NCBI RefSeq assembly: GCF_900116225.1 | Contig: NZ_FOZZ01000009.1 | Coordinates: 1 to 43,656, forward strand | DNA: 43,656 nucleotides | Source of the DNA: Sphingobacterium wenxiniae | GTDB lineage: Bacteria > Bacteroidota > Bacteroidia > Sphingobacteriales > Sphingobacteriaceae | Reading direction: 5' to 3' | Part shown: one piece after another, positions 24,644 to 32,279 of the stretch | Layout of the letters: each line of letters begins with the position of its first letter | Position numbering within the stretch: the first letter of the stretch is position 1 | The notes under the pieces: generated by a model | The model's input: the letters and a program-made list of their open reading frames with translations, nothing else | What the model was told of the DNA's origin: nothing | Database searches by the model: none | Position numbers and translations under genes: made by a program

Positions 24644-25327
24644 ATGAAATATATCGTATTGGGTTTAGGGCATTTCGGACGATCATTGGCGGTACATCTT
24701 ACCGAACAGGGACATGAGGTTATTGCTGCGGATAAAAATTTGGTTATCGTTGAGCAGTTGAAAGATAAGATTACCCATACCGTAGCGATGGATACAACGG
24801 ATCGGGAGGCTGTCATGTCCTTACCTCTAAAGGATGCAAATGCAGTGATTGTAGCTATTGGGGAAGATGAGGGAGCATCTTTGCTGACCACAGCACTACT
24901 AAAGCAATTGCAGGTAAAGAGGATTATCGGCCGAGTAGTTTCGGATTTACAAAAAACGGTTTTGGAGGCGATGCAGATCGATGAATATATTATGCCGGAG
25001 GAAGAAGCTGCCGAACGTTTGGCAATGCGTTTAGACAATGCGGATATTATAGACTCTTTTAAGGTGTCCGACCGCTATAGTATCATCGAAACACGCGTTC
25101 CAAATAAGTATGTCGGTATGACCCTCAAAGATGCCAACCTGACCAATAAGTATAAGGTAATCGTACTCACGACCGTAAAAAGTTATGAAACAGAAGTTAA
25201 CGGAAAGATAACAAAGCAACAAGAAGCCTCGGGTATAGCCGGATCGGAAACGGTTCTGGAAGAAAACGACTGGTTGGTGGTTTTCGGTGAGTTATCCAAT
25301 ATTAAGCGTTTGATTCAAAGCTCTTAG
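24644..25327 (+). CDS. trkA: Potassium uptake regulatory protein, TrkA/KtrA (RCK)
   Basis: A 227-aa cytoplasmic gating subunit with a single RCK unit. The Rossmann RCK_N domain begins YIVLGLGHFGRSLAVHLTEQ and continues with GHEVIAADKN and an acidic strand end that binds NAD(H)/ATP. The RCK_C domain starts near 140 (IIETRVPNKYVGMTLKDANL). A one-RCK protein of this size is KtrA-like, working as an octameric ring under the channel. It starts 2 bp after trkH and is followed after 4 bp by a TPM-domain gene. Confidence 0.94.
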   Translation: MKYIVLGLGHFGRSLAVHLTEQGHEVIAADKNLVIVEQLKDKITHTVAMDTTDREAVMSLPLKDANAVIVAIGEDEGASLLTTALLKQLQVKRIIGRVVSDLQKTVLEAMQIDEYIMPEEEAAERLAMRLDNADIIDSFKVSDRYSIIETRVPNKYVGMTLKDANLTNKYKVIVLTTVKSYETEVNGKITKQQEASGIAGSETVLEENDWLVVFGELSNIKRLIQSS

Positions 25328-25331
25328 AAAT

Positions 25332-26810
25332 ATGTACAGGTCGTATTTAAAATATCTACTTGTTTGCTTTGAGATTGTTATCTGTTCCTACGTGTTCGGG
25401 CAATATACAGTTGGTAATCTGCCCAACCCAAAAGCAGCAGGACAGGAGCATTTCGTCAGCAATCCAGATGGTATTTTATCTTATATGACAGTAGGAATAT
25501 TGGACGAAATGTTGCAAAGTCTCGATAGCTTGACGGGTGCTGAATATAGTATTGTCGTTGTTGATGACTATGTTGGTGATAGTGATTTCGAATTTGCATT
25601 GAACCTTTTTAATACCTGGGGGATCGGAAAGAAAGAAACGAATAACGGGCTTTTGCTTTTCGTCGCAAAGAATCGCAGGGAATATCGGTTTATTTCGGGA
25701 TATGGCATGGAAGGACTCTTTCCAGACGCTTACCTGAAACGGGTAGGGGGAAAATATCTAGTGCCGAATTTTCGTGAAGGTAATTATGACGAAGGTGTTT
25801 TAGAAGCTACGAAGGTTATTATACATGTTTTAAAGTCTCCAGATTCTATCAAAGAGCTTAGGGAAATGATGCCAGAAGCCGCGTCTTTCTGGAGCTTGCG
25901 AAATCCGATACTGATGAATACATTATTAGTGCTGTTGGTTTTCGCAGGGCTTTACCTCTATGTGCATTTTATAACATTACGTTTAGTAAAAACTCAAAAA
26001 AGCAGGAAAAAAGTCTCGCGGTTCGTTCCGGTTTTCTGGGGAATGGGCTGCATGTTTTTACTGATGTTTTTAACGCTGTTCATCTTTGCTTTTGTGTTCA
26101 ATAACTTAGAGGAGGTTTATCAGCGCAAAAACCTCCCTTACTTTGTTCTGGTGTTCTGTGTGTTGGTCTTGGCGATGAAGATTACCGACGGGCGGGCTAA
26201 GCTCACGGCCGATTATAAGGATGAAGAAGACTTACAGAACAGCTTGAAAAGATTCGCTGCATATTTGTTTATCCCTATGTTGTTGACGCCTTTGGCGTGG
26301 ATCGATTTGGGGATGATTGCGAACCGTTTTAACAAGAATAGAGGACGTTTTTCTCCACCGGATGATAGTGGCGATTGGCAACGGATCAACCGTTCAACCA
26401 TCCAAAGTCGACCGAAAAAATATTTTGACAGTGGGCGCGTAAAGGAGGAAACGATAAAAAGCTTGCGCTACGAGATTTGGGAAAACAAGAAGACCGGGGA
26501 GGTGAAGTTAATTCCGTGGGATAAGAGCAAGAAATTCCGTGAATGCCCAGAATGTCATTACTATACGCTGGAAATCAATAAAACGAAAACGATTAAGGCG
26601 GCCACATATTCTGCTTCGGGACAAGGCGAAAAATTTGACTCCTGTCAAAACTGTAAATATTACCTTTCCAAAGGACATTTTACCATTCCGCGTAAAAGCA
26701 GGAGCTCCGGTGGTTCTGGTTCATCGGGAGGAAGGGGATCTTCTTCCGGAGGAGGCGGCAGCTTTGGGGGAGGTTCTTCTGGCGGCGGCGGAGCAGGAGG
26801 TCGTTGGTAA
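25332..26810 (+). CDS. TPM-domain membrane protein with zinc-ribbon-like motif and Gly-rich tail
   Basis: A 492-aa protein. An N-terminal hydrophobic signal precedes a TPM domain (about 35-175: VSNPDGILSYMTVGILDEML, YSIVVVDDYVG, RFISGYGMEGLFPDAYLKRV). Four predicted membrane spans lie between about 195 and 330. A cytoplasmic-side segment then carries two CxxC pairs (CPECHYY and CQNCKYY) that look like a zinc ribbon, and the last 35 residues are nearly all Gly and Ser. TPM proteins with Gly-rich tails (YgcG type) are widespread and poorly understood; some relate to photosystem repair in plants. It follows trkA by 4 bp. Confidence 0.75.
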   Translation: MYRSYLKYLLVCFEIVICSYVFGQYTVGNLPNPKAAGQEHFVSNPDGILSYMTVGILDEMLQSLDSLTGAEYSIVVVDDYVGDSDFEFALNLFNTWGIGKKETNNGLLLFVAKNRREYRFISGYGMEGLFPDAYLKRVGGKYLVPNFREGNYDEGVLEATKVIIHVLKSPDSIKELREMMPEAASFWSLRNPILMNTLLVLLVFAGLYLYVHFITLRLVKTQKSRKKVSRFVPVFWGMGCMFLLMFLTLFIFAFVFNNLEEVYQRKNLPYFVLVFCVLVLAMKITDGRAKLTADYKDEEDLQNSLKRFAAYLFIPMLLTPLAWIDLGMIANRFNKNRGRFSPPDDSGDWQRINRSTIQSRPKKYFDSGRVKEETIKSLRYEIWENKKTGEVKLIPWDKSKKFRECPECHYYTLEINKTKTIKAATYSASGQGEKFDSCQNCKYYLSKGHFTIPRKSRSSGGSGSSGGRGSSSGGGGSFGGGSSGGGGAGGRW

Positions 26811-26885
26811 GAATCTGCTTTTTACCGAAGGCGAACAATTTCATGTGCTCTTGGAGTTTTATGCTGATAATTCAAATCATTTACA

Positions 26886-26893
26886 TATTTTTG
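26886..26893 (+). promoter_or_regulatory. Candidate -7 element of YfhO gene
   Basis: TATTTTTG fits TAnnTTTG, 30 bp before ATG 26924; CTG occurs at the expected -33 position. This may give the YfhO gene its own promoter at the end of the operon. Confidence 0.35.
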
Positions 26894-26923
26894 GCACTTA
26901 ACTAATCCTTATATTTTATTTTA

Positions 26924-29386
26924 ATGAAAACTTGGTTTAAGGAAAATTCATCACATTTTATCATTATCGGCATCTTTCTGGTATTGGTATTCTTTTATTT
27001 TTCACCGATTTTTGGCGGAAAAACCTTATTGCAAAGCGATGTTTTGCAAGCTGAAGGGAGCCAAAAGGAGCTATTTGACTACAAAGCTAAAGATGGGCAT
27101 GCACCTCTTTGGACAAACTCGATGTTTGGGGGAATGCCAACTTATCAGATATGGCATGCACATGCAAATAACATAACGACATACATCAGTAAGGGTGTCC
27201 GTGCGGTATTCCCGCCACCTACGGATGTTGTGTTACTCTACCTTTTGGGAGGATATTTTCTGCTTTCGACGTTGCGAATTCGTCCGTGGTTAGCGGCTGT
27301 AGGGGCTATTGCGCTGGCTTTCACTTCCTACAATTTTGTGTATATTGAAGCTGGTCACCTTAATCGGGCGTATGCTATTGCTTATCTTCCTTTTATCATG
27401 GGCGCTATCTTTATGTGCTATCGGGGGAGCAGACTGTGGGGGCCTGTGCTTCTGGCACTTTTCTTAGCGTTGGAGATACGTGCTAATCACGTGCAGACTA
27501 CCTATTATTTGTTCTTGGCGATGCTGATTTATGTGCTGTTTGTGCTGTATTATGCCTTTAAGGACAAACAATTAAAAAGTTTCTTTCAAGCATCTGCCTT
27601 GCAACTTGTTGCTGTTGCTGTTGCGGTGTTGGTCAATGCTTCGGTATTGTTTCCGACTTACGAATATAGTAAACTAACCATCCGCGGACCATCGAATATT
27701 GTGAAAGTAGACGAGGGAAATAGCTCGGGATTGGATAAGCAATATGCGTATGATTGGAGTCAAGGTATTGGGGAAAATATAACGTTTTTGATTCCTAATG
27801 CGTATGGCGGGCGTTCCGGTGGTGTTTTGGATAGGGACGCAGAAGTGGTTAAAACAATGGTAGGCTTGGGGATCCCGGAGGCGCAGGCTATGCAGGCTGC
27901 CGATCGGATGTTCCCGACGTATTGGGGCGAGAAGATGTTTACCCAAGGTCCTTGGTACTTTGGAGCTTCTGTTATCTTCCTCTTTATTCTGGGTTTGGTC
28001 ATTGTTAAAGATCGCATCAAGTGGTGGATTGTCGGCGTAACAGTTCTATCTATCCTTTTAGCTTTTGGTAAACATTTTCCATTGATATCTGACTTGTTCT
28101 TTGACTATTTCCCAATGTACAATAAGTTTAGGGCAGTAGAATCTATTCTGATTATTCCAGCAATTCTGATTCCTTTATTGGCGGTGTTGGCGGTCAATGA
28201 GCTTATTACAAGAGGTGATACAATCCCTAAGCTGGACAAGAAGGTGCTGTATACCTTTATCGGGGTTGGTGGTTTCTGTTTGTTAGTAGCCTTTGCACCC
28301 AGTCTTTTCTTAGATTTTAAAACGTCAAACCATCAAACTTTCGTCTCTCAGGTGGAGCAGGTGTTCGGTGGGGATAAAGGTGCTGCAAATGAGGTGGTCA
28401 AAGCCTTGATAAAAGACCGTACTTCTTTGGCCACAGCCGATGCATACCGTTCTTTCTTTATCGTTGTCCTGACTTTTGGCTTAATTTGGTTCTTTATCAA
28501 GAAAAAACTTGGTATGCCTGTTTTGGTAGGCGTATTAGGGATAATTATTTTGGCGGATTTATGGTCTGTGGACAAGCGTTATCTGAACAATGATTCTTTT
28601 GTGGATAGCTCTGCTGCTAAAGCCCGTATTCCAGAACGTGAAGTCGACCAGTTGATTCGATTGGATAAAGATTTGAGTTATCGTGTCTTTGATTTGACAA
28701 GAAGTCCGTTCCAGGATGCAATGACCTCGTATTATCATAAAAGCTTAGGCGGATATCATGCGGCGAAATTGATGCGGTTCCAAGAGATATTGGAACATCA
28801 ATTCAACGGTGCTATTAATGAAGATGTCCTTGATATGTTTAATGTTCGTTATCTAATCACACAAAATCCACAAAATGGAGCAGAGCAGATTCAACGCCGT
28901 GGAACAGCTTCCGGAAACGCTTGGTTTGTAGAACGAGTAACTTTCGTTAAGGATAACGCACAGGAAATGCAGGCAATTAGCAGCTTTGATCCTAAGAAAG
29001 AAGCTTTTGTACATGAAGAATTTAAAAATAAGCTGAATGCAACGCGTTTAGGGCAACCTGGTAATGCGGACATCAACTTGGTCTCTTATCATCCTGACAC
29101 TTTGGTGTATGAGTCGACCTCTCCAAATGATGCATTTGCCGTATTCTCGGAAGTGTATTATGATAAGGGTTGGAAAGCTTACATCGATGATCAGGAAGTT
29201 CCAATTATTCGTGCAAACTATATTCTCCGTGCTTTACAGGTGCCGGGTGGAAACCATACCATTAAGTTTGTTTTCGCTCCCGATAGCATGCGTATTAGCG
29301 AAATGATATCACTGATCGCATCTATTATTTTAGTTTTGGGATTGGCCGTGGCAGTCTGGTTTTCCGTACGGAAGAAAAAAGCTTAG
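26924..29386 (+). CDS. YfhO-family multispan membrane protein
   Basis: An 820-aa integral membrane protein resembling YfhO (GT-C-like fold). It starts with one span (about 13-30), then a large first loop holding GGKTLLQSDVLQAEGSQKEL and NSMFGGMPTYQIWH. About a dozen spans lie to residue 560, followed by a long outside-facing domain (LGGYHAAKLMRFQEILEHQF, YDKGWKAYIDDQEVPIIRAN) and a final C-terminal span. In Firmicutes YfhO helps glycosylate lipoteichoic acid; in Bacteroidota the substrate is unknown, so only the family is assigned. It ends in a terminator shared with rnhB. Confidence 0.85.
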   Translation: MKTWFKENSSHFIIIGIFLVLVFFYFSPIFGGKTLLQSDVLQAEGSQKELFDYKAKDGHAPLWTNSMFGGMPTYQIWHAHANNITTYISKGVRAVFPPPTDVVLLYLLGGYFLLSTLRIRPWLAAVGAIALAFTSYNFVYIEAGHLNRAYAIAYLPFIMGAIFMCYRGSRLWGPVLLALFLALEIRANHVQTTYYLFLAMLIYVLFVLYYAFKDKQLKSFFQASALQLVAVAVAVLVNASVLFPTYEYSKLTIRGPSNIVKVDEGNSSGLDKQYAYDWSQGIGENITFLIPNAYGGRSGGVLDRDAEVVKTMVGLGIPEAQAMQAADRMFPTYWGEKMFTQGPWYFGASVIFLFILGLVIVKDRIKWWIVGVTVLSILLAFGKHFPLISDLFFDYFPMYNKFRAVESILIIPAILIPLLAVLAVNELITRGDTIPKLDKKVLYTFIGVGGFCLLVAFAPSLFLDFKTSNHQTFVSQVEQVFGGDKGAANEVVKALIKDRTSLATADAYRSFFIVVLTFGLIWFFIKKKLGMPVLVGVLGIIILADLWSVDKRYLNNDSFVDSSAAKARIPEREVDQLIRLDKDLSYRVFDLTRSPFQDAMTSYYHKSLGGYHAAKLMRFQEILEHQFNGAINEDVLDMFNVRYLITQNPQNGAEQIQRRGTASGNAWFVERVTFVKDNAQEMQAISSFDPKKEAFVHEEFKNKLNATRLGQPGNADINLVSYHPDTLVYESTSPNDAFAVFSEVYYDKGWKAYIDDQEVPIIRANYILRALQVPGGNHTIKFVFAPDSMRISEMISLIASIILVLGLAVAVWFSVRKKKA

Positions 29387-29432
29387 ATTTCATAAAAAAG
29401 GAGCCTTAAGGCTCCTTTTTTATGAAATCTAA
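29383..29432. terminator. Bidirectional terminator, perfect 50-bp palindrome
   Basis: A perfect dyad centred between 29407 and 29408, with arms GGAGCCTT/AAGGCTCC flanked by A6/T6 on each side. It serves both YfhO (+) and rnhB (-) and contains the TAG stop codon of each gene (29384-29386 and 29429-29431) at mirrored positions. Confidence 0.88.
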
Positions 29433-30025
29433 AACAGCTTAAGCTGTGGTTCTGTTACTTTAAAAGTTTTTCTGTGATGCGGTGTTGATCCATAAGTCAA
29501 TACCGCATTTCGGTGTTTAATGGTGGGGTATCCTTTGTTGGAAAGCCAGTCATATTTTGGGAATTCGGGGGCTAAGGCATCCATGTATTCATCTCGATAC
29601 GTCTTTGCCAAAATGGAAGCAGCAGCAATAGAAAGGTATTTGCCATCTCCTTTCACAATGCATTGGTATGGAATCTCTTTGTAGGGTTTAAATCGGTTCC
29701 CGTCAATAATGATATAGGCAGTTTTTTGTTTTAATTGATCCAAGGCACGGTGCATAGCGAGAAAGGATGCATTTAAGATATTGATGCGGTCGATTTCTTC
29801 AGCAGAAACCATCGCTACAGCAAAATCCAATGCTTCTTTTTCGATGATAGGACGAAGTGCCATTCGCTTTTTCTCGGAAAGCTGTTTGGAATCATTCAAT
29901 AAAGGGTTGCAATAATCTGGTGGAAAAATGACCGCGGCGGCAAAAACAGGCCCGGCAAGACAACCACGTCCAGCTTCATCACAACCAGCCTCCAAAAAAT
30001 CCTGTTGAAAAGTGGATAATAACAT
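29429..30025 (-). CDS. rnhB: Ribonuclease HII
   Basis: A 198-aa RNase HII that removes ribonucleotides from RNA-DNA hybrids. The N-terminal active-site motif [12 protein letters not shown] (15-26) gives Asp16 and Glu17. Other conserved parts are [24 protein letters not shown] with the third acidic residue, [20 protein letters not shown] and [17 protein letters not shown]. Length is normal. The ATG is at 30025. It is convergent with YfhO and shares its terminator. Confidence 0.95.
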   Translation of the reverse strand: MLLSTFQQDFLEAGCDEAGRGCLAGPVFAAAVIFPPDYCNPLLNDSKQLSEKKRMALRPIIEKEALDFAVAMVSAEEIDRINILNASFLAMHRALDQLKQKTAYIIIDGNRFKPYKEIPYQCIVKGDGKYLSIAAASILAKTYRDEYMDALAPEFPKYDWLSNKGYPTIKHRNAVLTYGSTPHHRKTFKVTEPQLKLF

Positions 30026-30240
30026 ACACGAAATTACGAATCTTTTCAGAATGCGGAGCTAAACCTCTTGAAATCATTCTTATTTCTTTGTTCTTCGATT
30101 TCAAAATACCCACAATTAGGTATTTTATTCCCCATAATTCCCTGCTAACTTTATACCATAGTTATAGTGCTGTAATAATTTAAAAAGGGAATTCCTTACA
30201 AAGAAGAAAATCAGCAAAAGTTGTTTAGTTTAGTCGATAG

Positions 30241-30284
30241 GAAAGTCGGGTCGCCTATATTCCCCATTTAGGAGACCCACTTTC
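30241..30284. promoter_or_regulatory. Long stem-loop upstream of the lipoprotein gene
   Basis: GAAAGT (30241-30246) then GGGTC and CCTA pair with TAGG, GACCC and ACTTTC (30284), giving a stem of about 15 pairs with one bulge and one mismatch and an 11-nt loop. It ends 34 nt before ATG 30319 and lacks a following T tract, so it is more likely a leader structure or operator than a terminator. Confidence 0.45.
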
Positions 30285-30318
30285 AACTGACTATTAGGAA
30301 TCTATAAAATTAAAATAT

Positions 30319-31188
30319 ATGAAAAAGAAATGGTTTTACCTCTTGATGCTATGCATCGGCTGTTTTTTTGTTACATCTTGTTTGGAAGACCTATTTGACG
30401 ATGGTGAAGATGAGGAAGAAGGCCTATCCTTATCCTGCGGTAGTGTGTTGCCGTCGGGTTATCAATGTATCTCGCCAATAACCGGAGCTAAGCATTTGGC
30501 TAATTATCACATTTCGGAGCTTTATGGCACATGGCACTCAGAAGATTTTGGATTTTGCGTACAGTATAGTGGTGATGGGACGGGTAAGATTATAACTATT
30601 GCTAAAGGCTTGCACCCCGGAGCAGAGATGAATATTAAATGGGGCGTAATGGTTAATGGTGATGGCTCTTATGCCCAATCGGATGGAAATGGCTCAGTTC
30701 GTGTGATCCATGAAGGTATCGGTGAACCCATCGATCCCCAGATTGCTATGCTTACCTTCAGGCTTTCGACTAAACAATTTTATGGATTTGACCTACTTCG
30801 TGTGGGTTCATGCCCCAAAGGAAGCGGAGGGAATGGAAGTAATGGCAATACAAATAATGGGGGCAATAATGGCACGGCTAATAATGGTGGTAATACGGGT
30901 AATAGTAACGGCAATAATAGCGGAAGCGGTACTGGTAAAGTGGCCTTCTGGGTAGCGTCAGATCTCGGTTGCGGCAATATTACAGTAACCTTGAATACTG
31001 GTCAACAAGGAACTATATCAAGTTATTATAGCAGTGGTACACCTTCCTGTGGTTCTTCGGGCAATGCGAATTTTACCCTTGATCCAGGAACTTATAGTTT
31101 CTCCGCAAGTTGTTCAAAATATAATTGGAAAGGGAACTTTACTGTCGAGAAAGACGGTTGCTTGACCAATCGGTTGTGGATTAATTAA
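30319..31188 (+). CDS. Surface-type lipoprotein with Asn/Gly linker
   Basis: A 289-aa lipoprotein, not recognised as a known family. The signal ends in a lipobox VTSC (Cys21), followed by very acidic CLEDLFDDGEDEEEG, which resembles the acidic lipoprotein-export signal that sends Bacteroidota lipoproteins to the cell surface. An N-terminal domain (about 37-170) has HISELYGTWHSEDFGF. An Asn/Gly/Ser-rich linker follows (about 172-210), then an 80-aa beta-type domain with four cysteines (SDLGCGNITVTLN, PSCGSSG, SASCSKYNW, KDGCLTN), probably two disulfides. It stands alone with a hairpin upstream and another downstream. Confidence 0.65.
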   Translation: MKKKWFYLLMLCIGCFFVTSCLEDLFDDGEDEEEGLSLSCGSVLPSGYQCISPITGAKHLANYHISELYGTWHSEDFGFCVQYSGDGTGKIITIAKGLHPGAEMNIKWGVMVNGDGSYAQSDGNGSVRVIHEGIGEPIDPQIAMLTFRLSTKQFYGFDLLRVGSCPKGSGGNGSNGNTNNGGNNGTANNGGNTGNSNGNNSGSGTGKVAFWVASDLGCGNITVTLNTGQQGTISSYYSSGTPSCGSSGNANFTLDPGTYSFSASCSKYNWKGNFTVEKDGCLTNRLWIN

Positions 31189-31525
31189 CAATAAATGCTG
31201 CCCGTCTTTGACCAAGCTAAGACGGGCAGCATCGATAATTTCACCTGCCTTTTAGAAACATCCTTCTGTTTCTATCTTATACCATAGTGTAACATCTCTG
31301 TGATGCACTGGCTTTTACACTAATTTACACTACTTCTTGTTTTCTTTGTGGAATATTTTAAAAAAGTGATGGTTGTCATGAAAGACTTAGACCTCGTTTC
31401 CAGAACTACAAAACCGATAAGGTTTAGTGATGGACAGGCGGATGATTAAATTACCATTATATTTTGTCCTCCCGGGAAACCTTATAGGTTTAAATGATGA
31501 GGAAGAAATTTTTTAGATAAAGACA
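31189..31525. other. Gene-free stretch between lipoprotein and CBM9-like gene
   Basis: This 337-bp gap holds the 3' hairpin of the lipoprotein gene (31196-31231) and two copies of AAACC-N5-GGTTT (31411-31425, 31477-31491) before the next gene. I see no ORF worth calling and no perfect -7 box. Confidence 0.6.
31196..31231 (+). terminator. 3' hairpin of the lipoprotein gene
   Basis: TGCTGCCCGTCTT (31196-31208) and AAGACGGGCAGCA (31219-31231) form a perfect 13-bp stem with a 10-nt loop. The T tract is poor, so termination may be inefficient or assisted. Confidence 0.5.
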
Positions 31526-32260
31526 ATGAAAGGAATCTATATAGGTATAGGCTTGATGATGTTCACCATAGTAGCTTTGGGTCAGAAAAAGCAACAGGTA
31601 GTCTTTGCTGATATGGAGCAGGTCGTAGTGGATGGGCAACACACCGAATGGGAAAGTCTGCACGATGTAAACCAAGAGGGGCTTTGGGCTTATCAGATTG
31701 GGCAGGATAAGGAGAACATTTATATTGCGGTGCGTGTGCAGGATATGATGTTGCAGAACATGGCTGTGCGAAATGGTATATTGGTTAGTTTTCTATCCGG
31801 TAATAAGAAGAAAAAAGACAGTCAGCTTGTTTTTCCTTTTCCGGACAGGGAAGTAAAAAGAGCCATCCAGCAGGAAGAGTTTGATCCCGAAAAAGATTAT
31901 CGTGAAGAATTGATACAAAGGTCAAGAGGTTATTGGATGGATGGTTTTCCAACTATCCGAGATGGTCTTCTTTCCTTTCAAAATCAATATGGAATTGCTG
32001 CAAAAGCAGTTGTTGTACAAGATACACTATTTTACGAAGCAGTGATTCCTAAGGAAAAATTACCAATCCAAGAAGGGGCTATTAAGATTAAACTAACAGT
32101 CAATGATGGGCTTTCCGCTTTGGTGCAGTCGTTGGGTACAAACCGAAGGACGACAAATGCGTATAATCCTTATGCAAGAGGTGCTTACCGCCGTCAGGGG
32201 CCGACAAAAACAAAGAATAAGCTCACATTGGAAACCGTGGTGGAAGGTGTTTTAAAATAA
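31526..32260 (+). CDS. Exported protein with CBM9/DOMON-like fold, uncharacterised
   Basis: A 244-aa protein with a signal peptide (MKGIYIGIGLMMFTIVALGQ). The mature part starts ADMEQVVVDGQHTEWESLHD and WAYQIGQDKENIYIAVRVQD, the pattern of a CBM9-like beta-sandwich (DGxxxEW, then I-Y-A-V strand). The tail is basic and low-complexity (NAYNPYARGAYRRQGPTKTK). I do not recognise a defined family beyond this. It lies 19 bp before a TonB-dependent barrel gene and is almost certainly co-transcribed, so it may be the periplasmic or surface partner of that receptor. Confidence 0.55.
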   Translation: MKGIYIGIGLMMFTIVALGQKKQQVVFADMEQVVVDGQHTEWESLHDVNQEGLWAYQIGQDKENIYIAVRVQDMMLQNMAVRNGILVSFLSGNKKKKDSQLVFPFPDREVKRAIQQEEFDPEKDYREELIQRSRGYWMDGFPTIRDGLLSFQNQYGIAAKAVVVQDTLFYEAVIPKEKLPIQEGAIKIKLTVNDGLSALVQSLGTNRRTTNAYNPYARGAYRRQGPTKTKNKLTLETVVEGVLK

Positions 32261-32279
32261 AGAAAAGAATATAATATAT

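Noticed and set aside
24586..25038. A 150-codon open frame opposite trkA
   Set aside because: Ser/Thr-rich antisense reading of a conserved RCK domain with no independent support.
26700..26808. Gly/Ser-coding GC-rich stretch considered as a DNA repeat
   Set aside because: The irregular GGx codons simply encode the low-complexity tail; no unit of fixed length repeats.
26539..26901. A second frame across the end of the TPM gene
   Set aside because: It is a +1 shadow of the zinc-ribbon and Gly-rich region; there is no sign of programmed frameshifting such as a slippery heptamer with a pseudoknot.
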